DNA from: Streptomyces pseudovenezuelae
GTDB taxonomy: Bacteria > Actinomycetota > Actinomycetes > Streptomycetales > Streptomycetaceae
Length of the DNA: 64,000 nt
NCBI RefSeq assembly: GCF_029892565.1
Contig: NZ_JARXVH010000014.1
Location: forward strand, 213,366-277,365
Direction of reading: 5' to 3'
Shown here: piece by piece, positions 25,619 to 33,986 of the stretch
Position numbering within the stretch: the stretch's first letter is position 1
Layout: each line of letters starts with the position of its first letter
Translations under genes and position numbers: made by a program
The notes under the pieces: generated by a model
What the model was told of the DNA's origin: nothing
Databases searched by the model: none
Seen by the model: only the letters and a program-made list of their open reading frames with translations

Positions 25619-25783
25619 TCAGGTGCCCGAGTGGGACTTCTCCATGGCCTCGCGGAACCGGGCGTATCCGTCCAGCTCGGGGCCGTCGCTGCGCACCTTG
25701 CGGGTGCGGTTGGCCCAACTGCCCCACAGGCCGGCGCCGACCGCGGCGATGAACGGAATCAACAACCAGAGAAGCGCTCCCAT
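25619..25783 (-). CDS. Small membrane protein, 54 residues
   Basis: An ATG at 25783 with GGGAGG 5 nt upstream opens a 54-residue frame ending at 25619: one N-terminal transmembrane helix (LLWLLIPFIAAVGAGLWGSW) then a basic/acidic tail (NRTRKVRSDGPELDGYARF). Codon use is GC3-rich like the neighbours and start signals are strong, so it is very likely real though short. I recall similar short membrane proteins next to ylbL in streptomycetes; function unknown. It reads toward ylbL with about 70 nt between. Confidence 0.75.
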   Translation of the reverse strand: MGALLWLLIPFIAAVGAGLWGSWANRTRKVRSDGPELDGYARFREAMEKSHSGT

Positions 25784-25936
25784 GTCGACCTCCCAACCCC
25801 GGTGAGCGTCCGCGTGAACTGACTGATCAGCAGATTAACCAGCCGCACTGACAACGCTCATGCCCGGGGTGCGGTTACGCAACCGGAGGGAGCGCCCGGA
25901 AGGCCGCGCAGTGACTCGCGCGGGGGCGCGCGCCGG

Positions 25937-26398
25937 TCAACAGGCGCCGACCCACTCCTCGGTGCCGTCGGAGAACGTCTGATGCTTCCAGATCGGCACT
26001 TCGTGCTTGAGGTCGTCGATCAGCTTCCGCGACGCGGCGAAGGCCTCGCCCCGGTGCGGGCACGACACGGCGACGACGACGGCGATGTCGCCGACCTCCA
26101 GGTCACCGATCCGGTGGACGGCGGCGAGCGCCCGCACCGGGTACTCGGCGACGACCTTCTCGGCGATCCGCCGCATCTCGGCCTCGGCGCTGGGGTGGCA
26201 CGAGTACCCGAGCCGCTCGACGTCGGCCCCGCCGTCGTGGTTGCGCACGGTCCCCACGAACAGCGTGCTCCCGCCGGCGGCGGAGTCCCCGACGGCCCGG
26301 AAGACCTCGTCCACGGAGAGCGCCGTGTCACGGATCGCGATCAGCCTGATGGGGTCGTCCGCGGCCTGCTCACCGGGGTGGTCGCTCGTGGGTGCCAT
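25937..26398 (-). CDS. moaE: Molybdopterin synthase catalytic subunit
   Basis: 153 residues. Transfers sulfur from thiocarboxylated MoaD to precursor Z in molybdenum-cofactor synthesis. Family features: GTVRNHDGG, the conserved E/C/H region SCHPSAEAEMRRI, VHRIGDLEVGD, and the substrate lysines in KHEVPIWKHQTF. Start at ATG 26398; the frame is open further but lacks homology. moaD is not in this window, but the MoeZ gene at 57.6 kb could provide the sulfur. Confidence 0.92.
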   Translation of the reverse strand: MAPTSDHPGEQAADDPIRLIAIRDTALSVDEVFRAVGDSAAGGSTLFVGTVRNHDGGADVERLGYSCHPSAEAEMRRIAEKVVAEYPVRALAAVHRIGDLEVGDIAVVVAVSCPHRGEAFAASRKLIDDLKHEVPIWKHQTFSDGTEEWVGAC

Positions 26399-26509
26399 GA
26401 CTCCATCGTGCCTCACGCCCGCGACAGCGCGGAATAGCACTTTCACCAGGCACGCGTGTGTGCGGCCTTGGAGCCTCCTACAGGGCGCACGCCGGACAGA
26501 CCACGCCGG

Positions 26510-27622
26510 TCAGATCCGCCGACGTGCCTTCCGCGCGCGGCGCACCACGGCCGCCGCGCCCAGCAGGGCCACCGTCGCGCCCGCCGCGCCGGCCGCGGTC
26601 GCGTCCTTGCGGCCCAGCCGCCGGCCGACGACGGTGTGCCGCCCGGTGACCTCCTCAAGCAGCTCCGCGAGCACTTCCTCGTTGGTCCACTGCGGCCGCC
26701 ACCCCGCGTCGTGCAGTCGGCTCCCGCTCACCACCCAGGGGTACATCGTGTACGCCAGGTCACCGGCCGGGGACGGCGTCAGCCCGATGCGGTGCAGCCG
26801 GGCCGCCGCGCCGAGCGCGACCGCGGACGGCAGCTCCATCCGCCGGATCCCGCTGAGCTCCTCGACCTCCTCCTGCTCCAGCCAGCCCTCGCAGCCCACG
26901 GCGAGTTCCCCGTCGACCTTCTCCAGGACGGCGTACTCCAGGGCGCTGCACAGGTCCTCGACGTGGCAGAACTGCCAGGCGGGCCGCGAGCCGGCCACCA
27001 CGAGCAGCCGGGGCGACTCGAAGTACCTGGTCAGCGCGGTGTCGGTGCCGCCGATGAGGACGGCGGGCCGGACGACGGTGACATTGAGGCCGGGGTGCGC
27101 CCGGGGCGCGCGCCGCGCGAGCCGCTCGATCTCCAGCAGGTCGCCGACACCGGTGGCCTCGGCCGTCGCGCGCAGCTCGGCGTCCTCGGACAGCGGCAGC
27201 TCGTTGTCCGGCAGCGCCCCGTAGACCATCGCCGACGTGCACAGCACGACCCGGTGGACCCCGGCCGCGGCGGCCGCCGTGAGCACCGTCTGCGTCCCCC
27301 GGACGTTGTACGCCGTCCGGGCGGCGGCATCGGTCTTCAGGTCCAGGTCGAGCGCGAGGTGCACGACGACGTCCGCGCCGCGCAGCTTGTCGGCGATGGC
27401 CGGATCCCGTACGTCCAGGATGTGCCACAGGGCCGCCGCGCACTCGCCCCGCCGCTCGTCGATGGCGATGACCTGCTTGATCTCCTGCGAAGCGGCCAGC
27501 CGCTCGGTGAGCAGCGCTCCGATGCCGGACGCGGCGCCGGTGACCGCGACGACGGGCCCGCGCAAGGCGGGCGGGGTTGATTCGTTTCGCGCTGCGCGAA
27601 CCTGCGGATCTGGGGAACTCAC
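26510..27622 (-). CDS. NAD-dependent epimerase/dehydratase (extended SDR)
   Basis: 370 residues. Rossmann motif VAVTGAASGIGALL near the N-terminus, DVVVHLA, then SAMVYGALP; the usual YxxxK is not clearly present, so activity may differ from classic epimerases. Near the C-terminus a hydrophobic helix is followed by an arginine/lysine-rich end (VVRRARKARRR), suggesting membrane attachment. Start at GTG 27622 with GGAG 7 nt upstream. Divergent from the DUF2342 gene, 192 bp apart. Confidence 0.82.
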   Translation of the reverse strand: MSSPDPQVRAARNESTPPALRGPVVAVTGAASGIGALLTERLAASQEIKQVIAIDERRGECAAALWHILDVRDPAIADKLRGADVVVHLALDLDLKTDAAARTAYNVRGTQTVLTAAAAAGVHRVVLCTSAMVYGALPDNELPLSEDAELRATAEATGVGDLLEIERLARRAPRAHPGLNVTVVRPAVLIGGTDTALTRYFESPRLLVVAGSRPAWQFCHVEDLCSALEYAVLEKVDGELAVGCEGWLEQEEVEELSGIRRMELPSAVALGAAARLHRIGLTPSPAGDLAYTMYPWVVSGSRLHDAGWRPQWTNEEVLAELLEEVTGRHTVVGRRLGRKDATAAGAAGATVALLGAAAVVRRARKARRRI

Positions 27623-27814
27623 CGGGCGTCTCCAGCGGTTGTCTTCAGTACGAGCGCGAGTGACGCGTACGTACCAGGTGGCATCCATCCTGCCGCAGGC
27701 CGCGAGTCGGCGAAGCACCGAGGCCCGATCGGTCCGCGGTGTCTACGCTGGGTGGTGTTATCGGGCAGTCGTGCCGCCGGAGGCAACCGGTGGCCTTACC
27801 AGCCGAGGAATCCC

Positions 27815-29284
27815 GTGAGTGACACCCCATTCGGATTCGGCCTTCCGCCGGAGGAGCCGGACGACGGCGACGAGGGCAAGAAGAAGGACCAGGAGAGCGG
27901 TGGTGGTCAGGGCCCGGCCAACCCGTTCGGATTTGGCGGGCTGCCCGGCGCCGGCGGCTTTGGCGGCCCCGGTGCGGACAATCCGCTCGCAGCCATGTTC
28001 GGTTCGCTGAACCCCAACGACCTGGGCGCGGCCTTCCAGCAACTGGGCCAGATGCTCTCGTACGAGGGCGGCCCGGTGAACTGGGACATGGCCAAGCAGA
28101 TCGCCCGCCAGACCGTCGCCCAGGGCACCGAGGACGGCACCAAGGACGCGAGCGTCGGCCCCGCCGAGCGCACCGCGGTCGAGGAGGCCGTGCGCCTGGC
28201 GGACCTGTGGCTGGACGACGCGACGTCCCTGCCCTCGGGCTCGGGCTCCGCCGTGGCGTGGTCCCGCGCGGAGTGGGTCGAGGCGACCCTGCCCGCGTGG
28301 CAGGAGCTCGTCGACCCCGTCGCGGAGCGCGTCGGCGCGGCGATGGGCGACGTCCTGCCGGAGGAGATGCAGGCCATGGCGGGCCCGCTGATCGGCATGA
28401 TGCGCTCGATGGGCGGCGCCATGTTCGGCACCCAGATCGGGCAGGCCGTCGGCGTGCTCGCGGGCGAGGTCGTCGGCTCATCGGATGTCGGGCTGCCGCT
28501 CGGCCCGGCGGGCCGGGCCGCGCTGCTGCCGGTGAACATCGAGGCGTTCGGCAAGGACCTCGGCGTGCCCAAGGAGGAGGTGCGGCTGTATCTCGCCCTG
28601 CGCGAGGCCGCCCACCAGCGCCTCTTCGCGCACGTGCCGTGGCTGCGCTCGCACCTGTTCGGCGCGGTCGAGGGGTACGCGCGCGGGATCAAGGTCGACA
28701 CGGCCAAGCTGGAGGACGTGGTCGGCCAGTTCGACCCGCAGAACCCGGAGCAGTTGCAGGACGCCCTTCAGCAGGGCATGTTCCAGCCGGAGGACTCGCC
28801 CGAACAGAAGGCGGCCCTGGCCCGGCTGGAGACGGCTCTGGCGCTCGTCGAGGGCTGGGTGGACGCGGTGGTCCACGCGGCCGCGAAGCCGCGCCTGTCG
28901 TCCGCTGACGCGCTGCGCGAGACCCTGCGCCGCCGCCGTGCGACGGGCGGCCCGGCGGAGCAGACCTTCGCCACGCTGATCGGCCTGGAGCTGCGCCCCC
29001 GCCGGCTGCGCGACGCCTCCCGCCTGTGGGCGTCCCTCACGGACGCGCGCGGGGTCGACGGCCGGGACGCCCTGTGGGCCCACCCGGACATGCTGCCCAC
29101 CGCCTCCGACCTGGACGACCCGGACGGCTTCGTGCACCGCGAGCAGCTGGACTTCTCGGAGCTCGACAAGATGCTCGGCGAGGCGGCGGACGGCTCCGCC
29201 GAGAAGCCGAACCTGACGAAGGACGACGCGCCTAAGGACGACACCGAGGGCGACGCCAAGGGCAAGGGCGACGGCACGGAGTGA
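27815..29284 (+). CDS. Zincin-like metalloprotease family protein (DUF2342)
   Basis: 489 residues. The N-terminus is Gly/Pro/acidic and low in complexity (DTPFGFGLPPEEPDDGDEG). The core has FGTQIGQAVGVLAGEVVGSSDVGLPL and the histidine-containing helix LREAAHQRLFAHVPWL, the zincin-like signature of DUF2342 (Rv3195-like). Exact metal ligands and activity are not proven for this family as far as I know. GTG start at 27815 with GAGGAA 5 nt upstream. The stop overlaps the Nudix start as GTGA. Confidence 0.85.
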   Translation: MSDTPFGFGLPPEEPDDGDEGKKKDQESGGGQGPANPFGFGGLPGAGGFGGPGADNPLAAMFGSLNPNDLGAAFQQLGQMLSYEGGPVNWDMAKQIARQTVAQGTEDGTKDASVGPAERTAVEEAVRLADLWLDDATSLPSGSGSAVAWSRAEWVEATLPAWQELVDPVAERVGAAMGDVLPEEMQAMAGPLIGMMRSMGGAMFGTQIGQAVGVLAGEVVGSSDVGLPLGPAGRAALLPVNIEAFGKDLGVPKEEVRLYLALREAAHQRLFAHVPWLRSHLFGAVEGYARGIKVDTAKLEDVVGQFDPQNPEQLQDALQQGMFQPEDSPEQKAALARLETALALVEGWVDAVVHAAAKPRLSSADALRETLRRRRATGGPAEQTFATLIGLELRPRRLRDASRLWASLTDARGVDGRDALWAHPDMLPTASDLDDPDGFVHREQLDFSELDKMLGEAADGSAEKPNLTKDDAPKDDTEGDAKGKGDGTE

Positions 29285-29808
29285 GCCTGTACGACGACGC
29301 GGTCCTCGTGCTGAAGGGGTACGAGGGCCAGGAAGAGCTGCGCCAGGCCTATCTGGATCATCTCCAGGCACACCCGGACGGCCTGTGGAAGGCCTGCCAC
29401 GCGGGCCACATCACGGCGAGCGCCCTGGTGGTCGATCCGTCGCGCGAGCGCGTTCTGCTGACCCTCCACAAGAAGCTGCGCAGGTGGCTCCAGATGGGTG
29501 GCCACTGCGAGCCCGGCGACACCTCGCTGGAGGCGGCGGCCCTTCGGGAGGCGACGGAGGAGTCCGGCATCCCGGGGCTGACCCTGCTGCCGGGCGGCCC
29601 GGCCCGCCTGGACCGGCATCCGATCCCGGCGCCCTGCCACTGCCACTTCGACGTGCAGTACGCGGTCGTGGCGCCGCCGGGCGCGGTGCAGGAGATCAGC
29701 GACGAGTCCCTCGACCTGCGCTGGTTCGCCTACGACGAGGTCGCCGACGTGGCCGACGAGTCCGTCCTGCGCCTGCTGGAGGCGACCCGCGCGAGGCTCG
29801 CCGCCTGA
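29281..29808 (+). CDS. Nudix hydrolase
   Basis: 175 residues with the Nudix box GGHCEPGDTSLEAAALREATEESGI (catalytic REATEE), here with the one-residue insertion seen in several actinobacterial members. The substrate is an unknown nucleoside-diphosphate-linked compound. GTG start overlaps the stop of the DUF2342 gene by 4 nt, so translation is coupled. Confidence 0.9.
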   Translation: MSLYDDAVLVLKGYEGQEELRQAYLDHLQAHPDGLWKACHAGHITASALVVDPSRERVLLTLHKKLRRWLQMGGHCEPGDTSLEAAALREATEESGIPGLTLLPGGPARLDRHPIPAPCHCHFDVQYAVVAPPGAVQEISDESLDLRWFAYDEVADVADESVLRLLEATRARLAA

Positions 29809-29815
29809 GACATGC

Positions 29816-29849
29816 GTAAGGGGCGCCCGGAACGGCCGGCGCCCCTTAC
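29816..29849. terminator. Bidirectional terminator between Nudix and AIM24 genes
   Basis: 12-bp perfect stem (29816-29827 with 29838-29849), 10-nt loop. The convergent Nudix and AIM24 genes both end within 35 nt of it. Confidence 0.8.
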
Positions 29850-29882
29850 CTCGTACTCCTGCTACGTCGTACTCCTGGAGGC

Positions 29883-30638
29883 TCAGCTCCAGGCGTTGCC
29901 CTGGTTCTGTGCCCGAGCTCCCTGCTGCCCCATGCCGTACTGCGCGGCGAGACCGCCGCCGATGTTGGCGTTCTGCGGCGGCAGCAGCTCGCTGGGCTGA
30001 ACGAGTGCGAACCCGCTGCCCATGAAGCTGAGCTCCCAGCCCTCACCGGTGCTGCCGCGGCGCCGCCACACCCCGGAGGAGTGCGTCTGGGCCTGCATCT
30101 GCACGCGCAGGCCGGTCGACCAGGCGACGATCGCGTCGGCGTCACAGTTGGCGTACTTGTCGGGCGTCACCTGCATCAGCAGCGGCGCGCCCGACGTCAT
30201 CAGGGCGACCCGGCCGCGGCCGGTGATGTTGAGCTGGTACTTGCCCGAGCCGGAGATGCCGTACTGGCTGTCGACGGCGATCACCTCGTGGTGCAGCGAG
30301 GAGTCCATCGCCAGCACATAGCTGCTGTCGACGGTGAGGCCGTCCTGCTCGACGTCCATCACATGGACGTGCTGGGCGAGGTTGGCGAGGTAGACCGTGC
30401 CCTGCCCGTGGCAGCGCATCAGGTTGAGGCCCTCGCCGGTGGCGGCACGCGCGTACGCCTGCTGGGTGTTCTGGTACTCGGCGTCGAACTCGACGAGCCC
30501 CTGGTAGGCGACCATCGTGCCCTTGCGGGCGAGGATGTCGTCGTGGCCCTCCAGGGTGACGCGCAGCATCTGCTTGTTCTGCAGACTCCAGCGTTCCTGG
30601 GTCTGCTGGTCGTTGTAGCCGAAAAGCGAGCTCTGCAT
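29883..30638 (-). CDS. AIM24 family protein (third gene of TerD-AIM24 cluster)
   Basis: 251 residues forming one AIM24/TRAP-like beta-rich domain (QMLRVTLEGHDDILARKGTM ... VYLANLAQHVHVMDVEQDGL ... YQLNITGRGRVALMTSGAP). AIM24 is named after a yeast mitochondrial inner-membrane protein; in bacteria the function is unknown. The C-terminus is Gln/Ala/Gly-rich. Same strand as two further AIM24 genes, 18 nt after the previous stop, so probably cotranscribed. Confidence 0.86.
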   Translation of the reverse strand: MQSSLFGYNDQQTQERWSLQNKQMLRVTLEGHDDILARKGTMVAYQGLVEFDAEYQNTQQAYARAATGEGLNLMRCHGQGTVYLANLAQHVHVMDVEQDGLTVDSSYVLAMDSSLHHEVIAVDSQYGISGSGKYQLNITGRGRVALMTSGAPLLMQVTPDKYANCDADAIVAWSTGLRVQMQAQTHSSGVWRRRGSTGEGWELSFMGSGFALVQPSELLPPQNANIGGGLAAQYGMGQQGARAQNQGNAWS

Positions 30639-30656
30639 GACGGTTCTGGCTCCCCC

Positions 30657-31337
30657 TCAGCCCCGGACCCGGAGTCGGTCGGTGCTGTCCTCGCTGGGCT
30701 GGACGACGACGATGCCCTGACCGGAGAAGGCCATCTGGTAGGCCTCCCCGCTGCCGCGGCCGATCAGCGACTGCGCCTTGAAGCTGCGCTTGCCCTTCAC
30801 CTTGAGGTTCGGGGACCAGGCGACGAGCGCGTCGGGGTCGACGTACGTCTCGTCCTCACCGCCGCCGCAGTCGACGACGATCGGCTTGCCCCGGGAGGTC
30901 AGCGCGACCCAGCCCGACCCGGTGATCTTGGTGTTCCACAGGCCCTGTCCGGCGAACTTCGCCAGGCCCTTGACCCGCTCGACACCCCAGGTGAGGTGGC
31001 TGTCGAAGGCGAGCAGGTTGGTGGCGTTGACGGAGATACCGTCCCCGTTGAGGTTGATGACGACGACATTGGCGCCGTAGTCGGCGAGATAGAGCAGTCC
31101 GTCGCCGGAGCACTTCATCAGCGGGGCGCCCTCGCCGGTCATCCAGTCGCGGGCGATCTGGCGCACGGCGGGCGGGTTGGGCTCGTACTGGATGAAGCCT
31201 TCGTAGGCGACCATCGAGCCCACGCGCGCGAAGAGGTCGCTTCCGGACTGCATGGCGACCTTCAGCATGTGGTTGCCGTGGTTCTCCATCCGGGCGGTGA
31301 CGGGTGCGGGGGCGAAGCCCGCGAGTGGCTGGTTCAT
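30657..31337 (-). CDS. AIM24 family protein (second gene of TerD-AIM24 cluster)
   Basis: 226 residues, one AIM24 domain (MLKVAMQSGSDLFARVGSMV ... DGLLYLADYGANVVVINLNG ... NTKITGSGWVALTSRGKPIV). GAGGGAG lies 6 nt before the ATG, and the gap to the TerD-AIM24 stop is only 11 nt. It shares the domain but differs clearly from its neighbours, so the three AIM24 copies have diverged and may form a hetero-oligomer. Confidence 0.86.
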   Translation of the reverse strand: MNQPLAGFAPAPVTARMENHGNHMLKVAMQSGSDLFARVGSMVAYEGFIQYEPNPPAVRQIARDWMTGEGAPLMKCSGDGLLYLADYGANVVVINLNGDGISVNATNLLAFDSHLTWGVERVKGLAKFAGQGLWNTKITGSGWVALTSRGKPIVVDCGGGEDETYVDPDALVAWSPNLKVKGKRSFKAQSLIGRGSGEAYQMAFSGQGIVVVQPSEDSTDRLRVRG

Positions 31338-31348
31338 GACGGGCTCCC

Positions 31349-33055
31349 TCAGACCTCGTAGGGCTGGACGACGACGAAGTTGCCGGGAGCGGCCCGGAAC
31401 TGCAGGTTGACGCTCTCGCCGGTGTCGCCCGGGTAGGCGTTGCGGCGCATACGTACCTGGCTGGAGACGATCACCTGGGCCGCGGCCGACCAGGCGACGA
31501 CCGCGTTGCAGTCGGCGAAGGTGGTCGGCGTGACCGGCAGCACCACGGGCGTGCCGTGCGTCTTGACGACGATCGTGCCGGTGCCCTGGAACTGCATCGT
31601 GAACAGCGCGCCCCCGGGGATGCCGTGTCCCTCGATCCGGCGGACCTCGTACTGAAGGCTCTCGTCGAAGGCGAGGACGTTCTCGGCGGAGACGCAGATC
31701 GCGTCGCCCTGGAGCTCGACGGGGTGCAGATGGGTGGCCTCCTCGGCGAGGAAGACCTGGCCCTGGCCGGTGCAGCGCATCAGCTGCATCTCCTGGCCGG
31801 TCGCGTTGCCCACGAGCCGGCCGGCGAACCCGGCGCCCTTGTAGCTGAAGTCGACCTTGCCCTGGTAGAGCACCATGCTGCCCTGCCGGGCCAGCACGGG
31901 CTGGCCGCCGATGCCGAGGTCGACGCGGACGAGCTTCTTGTTCTGCTGCGTCCAGCGCTGGCCGGTGGGCGTCTCCTTGAACTGCTGGAGCGCCGCGGTC
32001 ACACCGGCACCGCCCTGCGGCGCGCCCTGGGGGACGCCGTAGGACTGCTGACCCGGCACCTGCCCGAAGGCGGCGGGCTGCTGGCCGTAGCCCGGAGGCG
32101 GGGTCGGCTGCCCGTAGCCGGGCGGTGGGCCCGGGGCATGAGGCGCCTGCGGTGCCGGGGGCTGTCCGTAGCCGGGCGGCGGCGGGACGCTCTGGCCGGG
32201 CGGCTGACCGTACGGCTGCGGCTGGGGCGGCTGGCCGTAGGGCGCGGGCGCCGGGGCGGGCGGCGGCACCTGGGCGCCACCGGGCGGGGTCATCGGCGCG
32301 ATGACGGTGGGCGCGCCGTGCACATTCGGTGCGGGCGCCGGGGCCGGAGGCGGCGTGAAGCCCTGCGGGGCGGGCTGCGGAGCGGCGAAAGGAGCAGGGG
32401 CGGGCGCGGGCGCCGGGGCTGCCGGGGCGCCGAACGCGGGCGGGGCGGCGGCCTGGGCCGGCGGGGCGAATCCGGGGGTGGCGCCGGTCTGCGGCTGCTG
32501 GGGAGCGGGCGCCGCGGGCGCCTCCTCCTCCATGACCTCGCCGCCGAAGTTCTTCAGCAGCGCGTCAAGACCGCCGTCGAAGCCCTGTCCGACGGCCGCG
32601 AACCGCCACACGTCCTTCAGGTAGAAGTCGCCCAGCATCACGGCACGCTCCGTGGAGAACTCCGAGCCGTTGAACGAATACCGGGCCACTTCTTCGCCGC
32701 CCGCGACGATCCGGATGTATCCGGGGGCGACCTGCGACATCTGCCCGGCGCCGTCGAGCGTCGCGGTGAACGACAGCTTGTGGATCTGCGCCGGGATCCG
32801 GTCGAGCGTGACCCGGAAGGACTCCGTGTCACCCGCCTGGGTACCCAGCAGCTGAATGGACTCCTCGGGAGACTTCGGCTGGTTGAAGAAGACGAAGTAC
32901 TGGTCGTCCGAGAGCCGTTCGTCGGCGTCCAGGCCGAAGCAGCTGATGTCGAACGTCAGCCCGGGGCCGCCGATCTGCACACCTACGTACAGATCGGTGC
33001 CCGCAGTGAGGTCACTGATCTTGGCCTTGTGGCCGCGTTGGAATTCCCTGGCCAT
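31349..33055 (-). CDS. TerD domain - linker - AIM24 domain fusion
   Basis: 568 residues. The N-terminal TerD domain (about 1-175; FQRGHKAKISDLTAGTDLYV, FDISCFGLDADERLSDDQYF) is of the calcium-binding, stress-response type. A Pro/Ala/Gln-rich disordered linker follows (about 190-345; repeated PPGYGQP-type units), then an AIM24 domain (about 350-568). Start ATG 33055 gives MAREFQRG, the typical TerD beginning. It heads a three-gene AIM24 cluster. TerD proteins occur in tellurite-resistance and differentiation loci; here no other ter genes are adjacent, so a signalling or membrane-surface role is more likely than metal resistance. Confidence 0.9.
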   Translation of the reverse strand: MAREFQRGHKAKISDLTAGTDLYVGVQIGGPGLTFDISCFGLDADERLSDDQYFVFFNQPKSPEESIQLLGTQAGDTESFRVTLDRIPAQIHKLSFTATLDGAGQMSQVAPGYIRIVAGGEEVARYSFNGSEFSTERAVMLGDFYLKDVWRFAAVGQGFDGGLDALLKNFGGEVMEEEAPAAPAPQQPQTGATPGFAPPAQAAAPPAFGAPAAPAPAPAPAPFAAPQPAPQGFTPPPAPAPAPNVHGAPTVIAPMTPPGGAQVPPPAPAPAPYGQPPQPQPYGQPPGQSVPPPPGYGQPPAPQAPHAPGPPPGYGQPTPPPGYGQQPAAFGQVPGQQSYGVPQGAPQGGAGVTAALQQFKETPTGQRWTQQNKKLVRVDLGIGGQPVLARQGSMVLYQGKVDFSYKGAGFAGRLVGNATGQEMQLMRCTGQGQVFLAEEATHLHPVELQGDAICVSAENVLAFDESLQYEVRRIEGHGIPGGALFTMQFQGTGTIVVKTHGTPVVLPVTPTTFADCNAVVAWSAAAQVIVSSQVRMRRNAYPGDTGESVNLQFRAAPGNFVVVQPYEV

Positions 33056-33178
33056 GCGTAACGACCGTCCCCCATCCCGAATGCGAGTGCGTCGCGTCAG
33101 GCTAACGGCAAACGCCGACACCGGAGGAAGTCGGTACAGACCCGGTACACAAGACCCACATGCACCAGGGAGGAGCCG

Positions 33179-33775
33179 TCAGTCGCCGCGGGCTCCCGGC
33201 GGGTGCGGCAACCGCTCGGCGGCGACCACCCCTTCGAGGTAGCCCCGGGCCCGCTCGGTACGGGGATACGCCTCCAGGAGCCGCCAGAAACGCGGCCCGT
33301 GTCCGGGCACCAGCAAATGGGCCAGCTCGTGCAGAAGCACGTAGTCGACGACGTACTCGGGCATGCCCTGCAGCCGGTGCGACAGCCTGATGCTGCCCTC
33401 CGCCGGGGTGCACGAGCCCCAGCGCGTGTTCTGGTTGGTGACCCAGCGCACCGAGGTGGGCCGGGCACGCCCCTCGAAGTACTGGGCCGACAGCCGCGCG
33501 GCGCGCTCCGCGAGCTCGTCGTCGCCGAGCACCCGTTTGCTTTCCTGTGCGGCGAGTTTGTCGAGCATGACGGTGACCCAGCGTTGCTCCTCCGCCTCGG
33601 ACATCCGGGCAGGGATCAGTACGACGGTGCGATCGCCCTCGCGGTACGCGGAGACCGTCCTGCGGCGACGGGTGCTCCTGCGAACCTCGATCGCGCTCGC
33701 CCCGGAGCCGCTCGGCGGCTGGCTCGTCGTACTGCGCTGTGGCATTCCGGCGCGGTGCAGTGGGTCGGCGGGCAC
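33179..33775 (-). CDS. YgjP-like (M48-type) metallopeptidase
   Basis: 198 residues with the zinc motif HELAH followed by a third histidine (HELAHLLVPGHGPRFW) and the family motif NTRWGSCTPAEGSIRLSHRL. No membrane helices. Start uncertain: GTG at 33775 or ATG at 33745. It ends 123 nt upstream of the TerD-AIM24 start on the same strand, so it may belong to the same transcription unit. Confidence 0.82.
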   Translation of the reverse strand: MPADPLHRAGMPQRSTTSQPPSGSGASAIEVRRSTRRRRTVSAYREGDRTVVLIPARMSEAEEQRWVTVMLDKLAAQESKRVLGDDELAERAARLSAQYFEGRARPTSVRWVTNQNTRWGSCTPAEGSIRLSHRLQGMPEYVVDYVLLHELAHLLVPGHGPRFWRLLEAYPRTERARGYLEGVVAAERLPHPPGARGD

Positions 33776-33986
33776 GCCCCGACGTTACCCGTTGCACACG
33801 GGGGAAGTCCCCTCTCCGGGACGGTTCCGTGGCGATCCCCCACCGAGCGTTTGATTTGTGCGACGAATATCCACCCCCTGTGGACAACTTTCGGCACCCC
33901 CTCCCCCGGTCCGTGCATGCTGACTCTCGCCGGCGGGGCCAGGACGGGCTTCACCGGCTCACGGGGACGTACGACGGGGGCTTGCC

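Noticed and set aside
31349..33055. Tellurite-resistance operon
   Set aside because: Only one TerD domain, fused to AIM24, and no terB, terC, terE or terF genes are adjacent.
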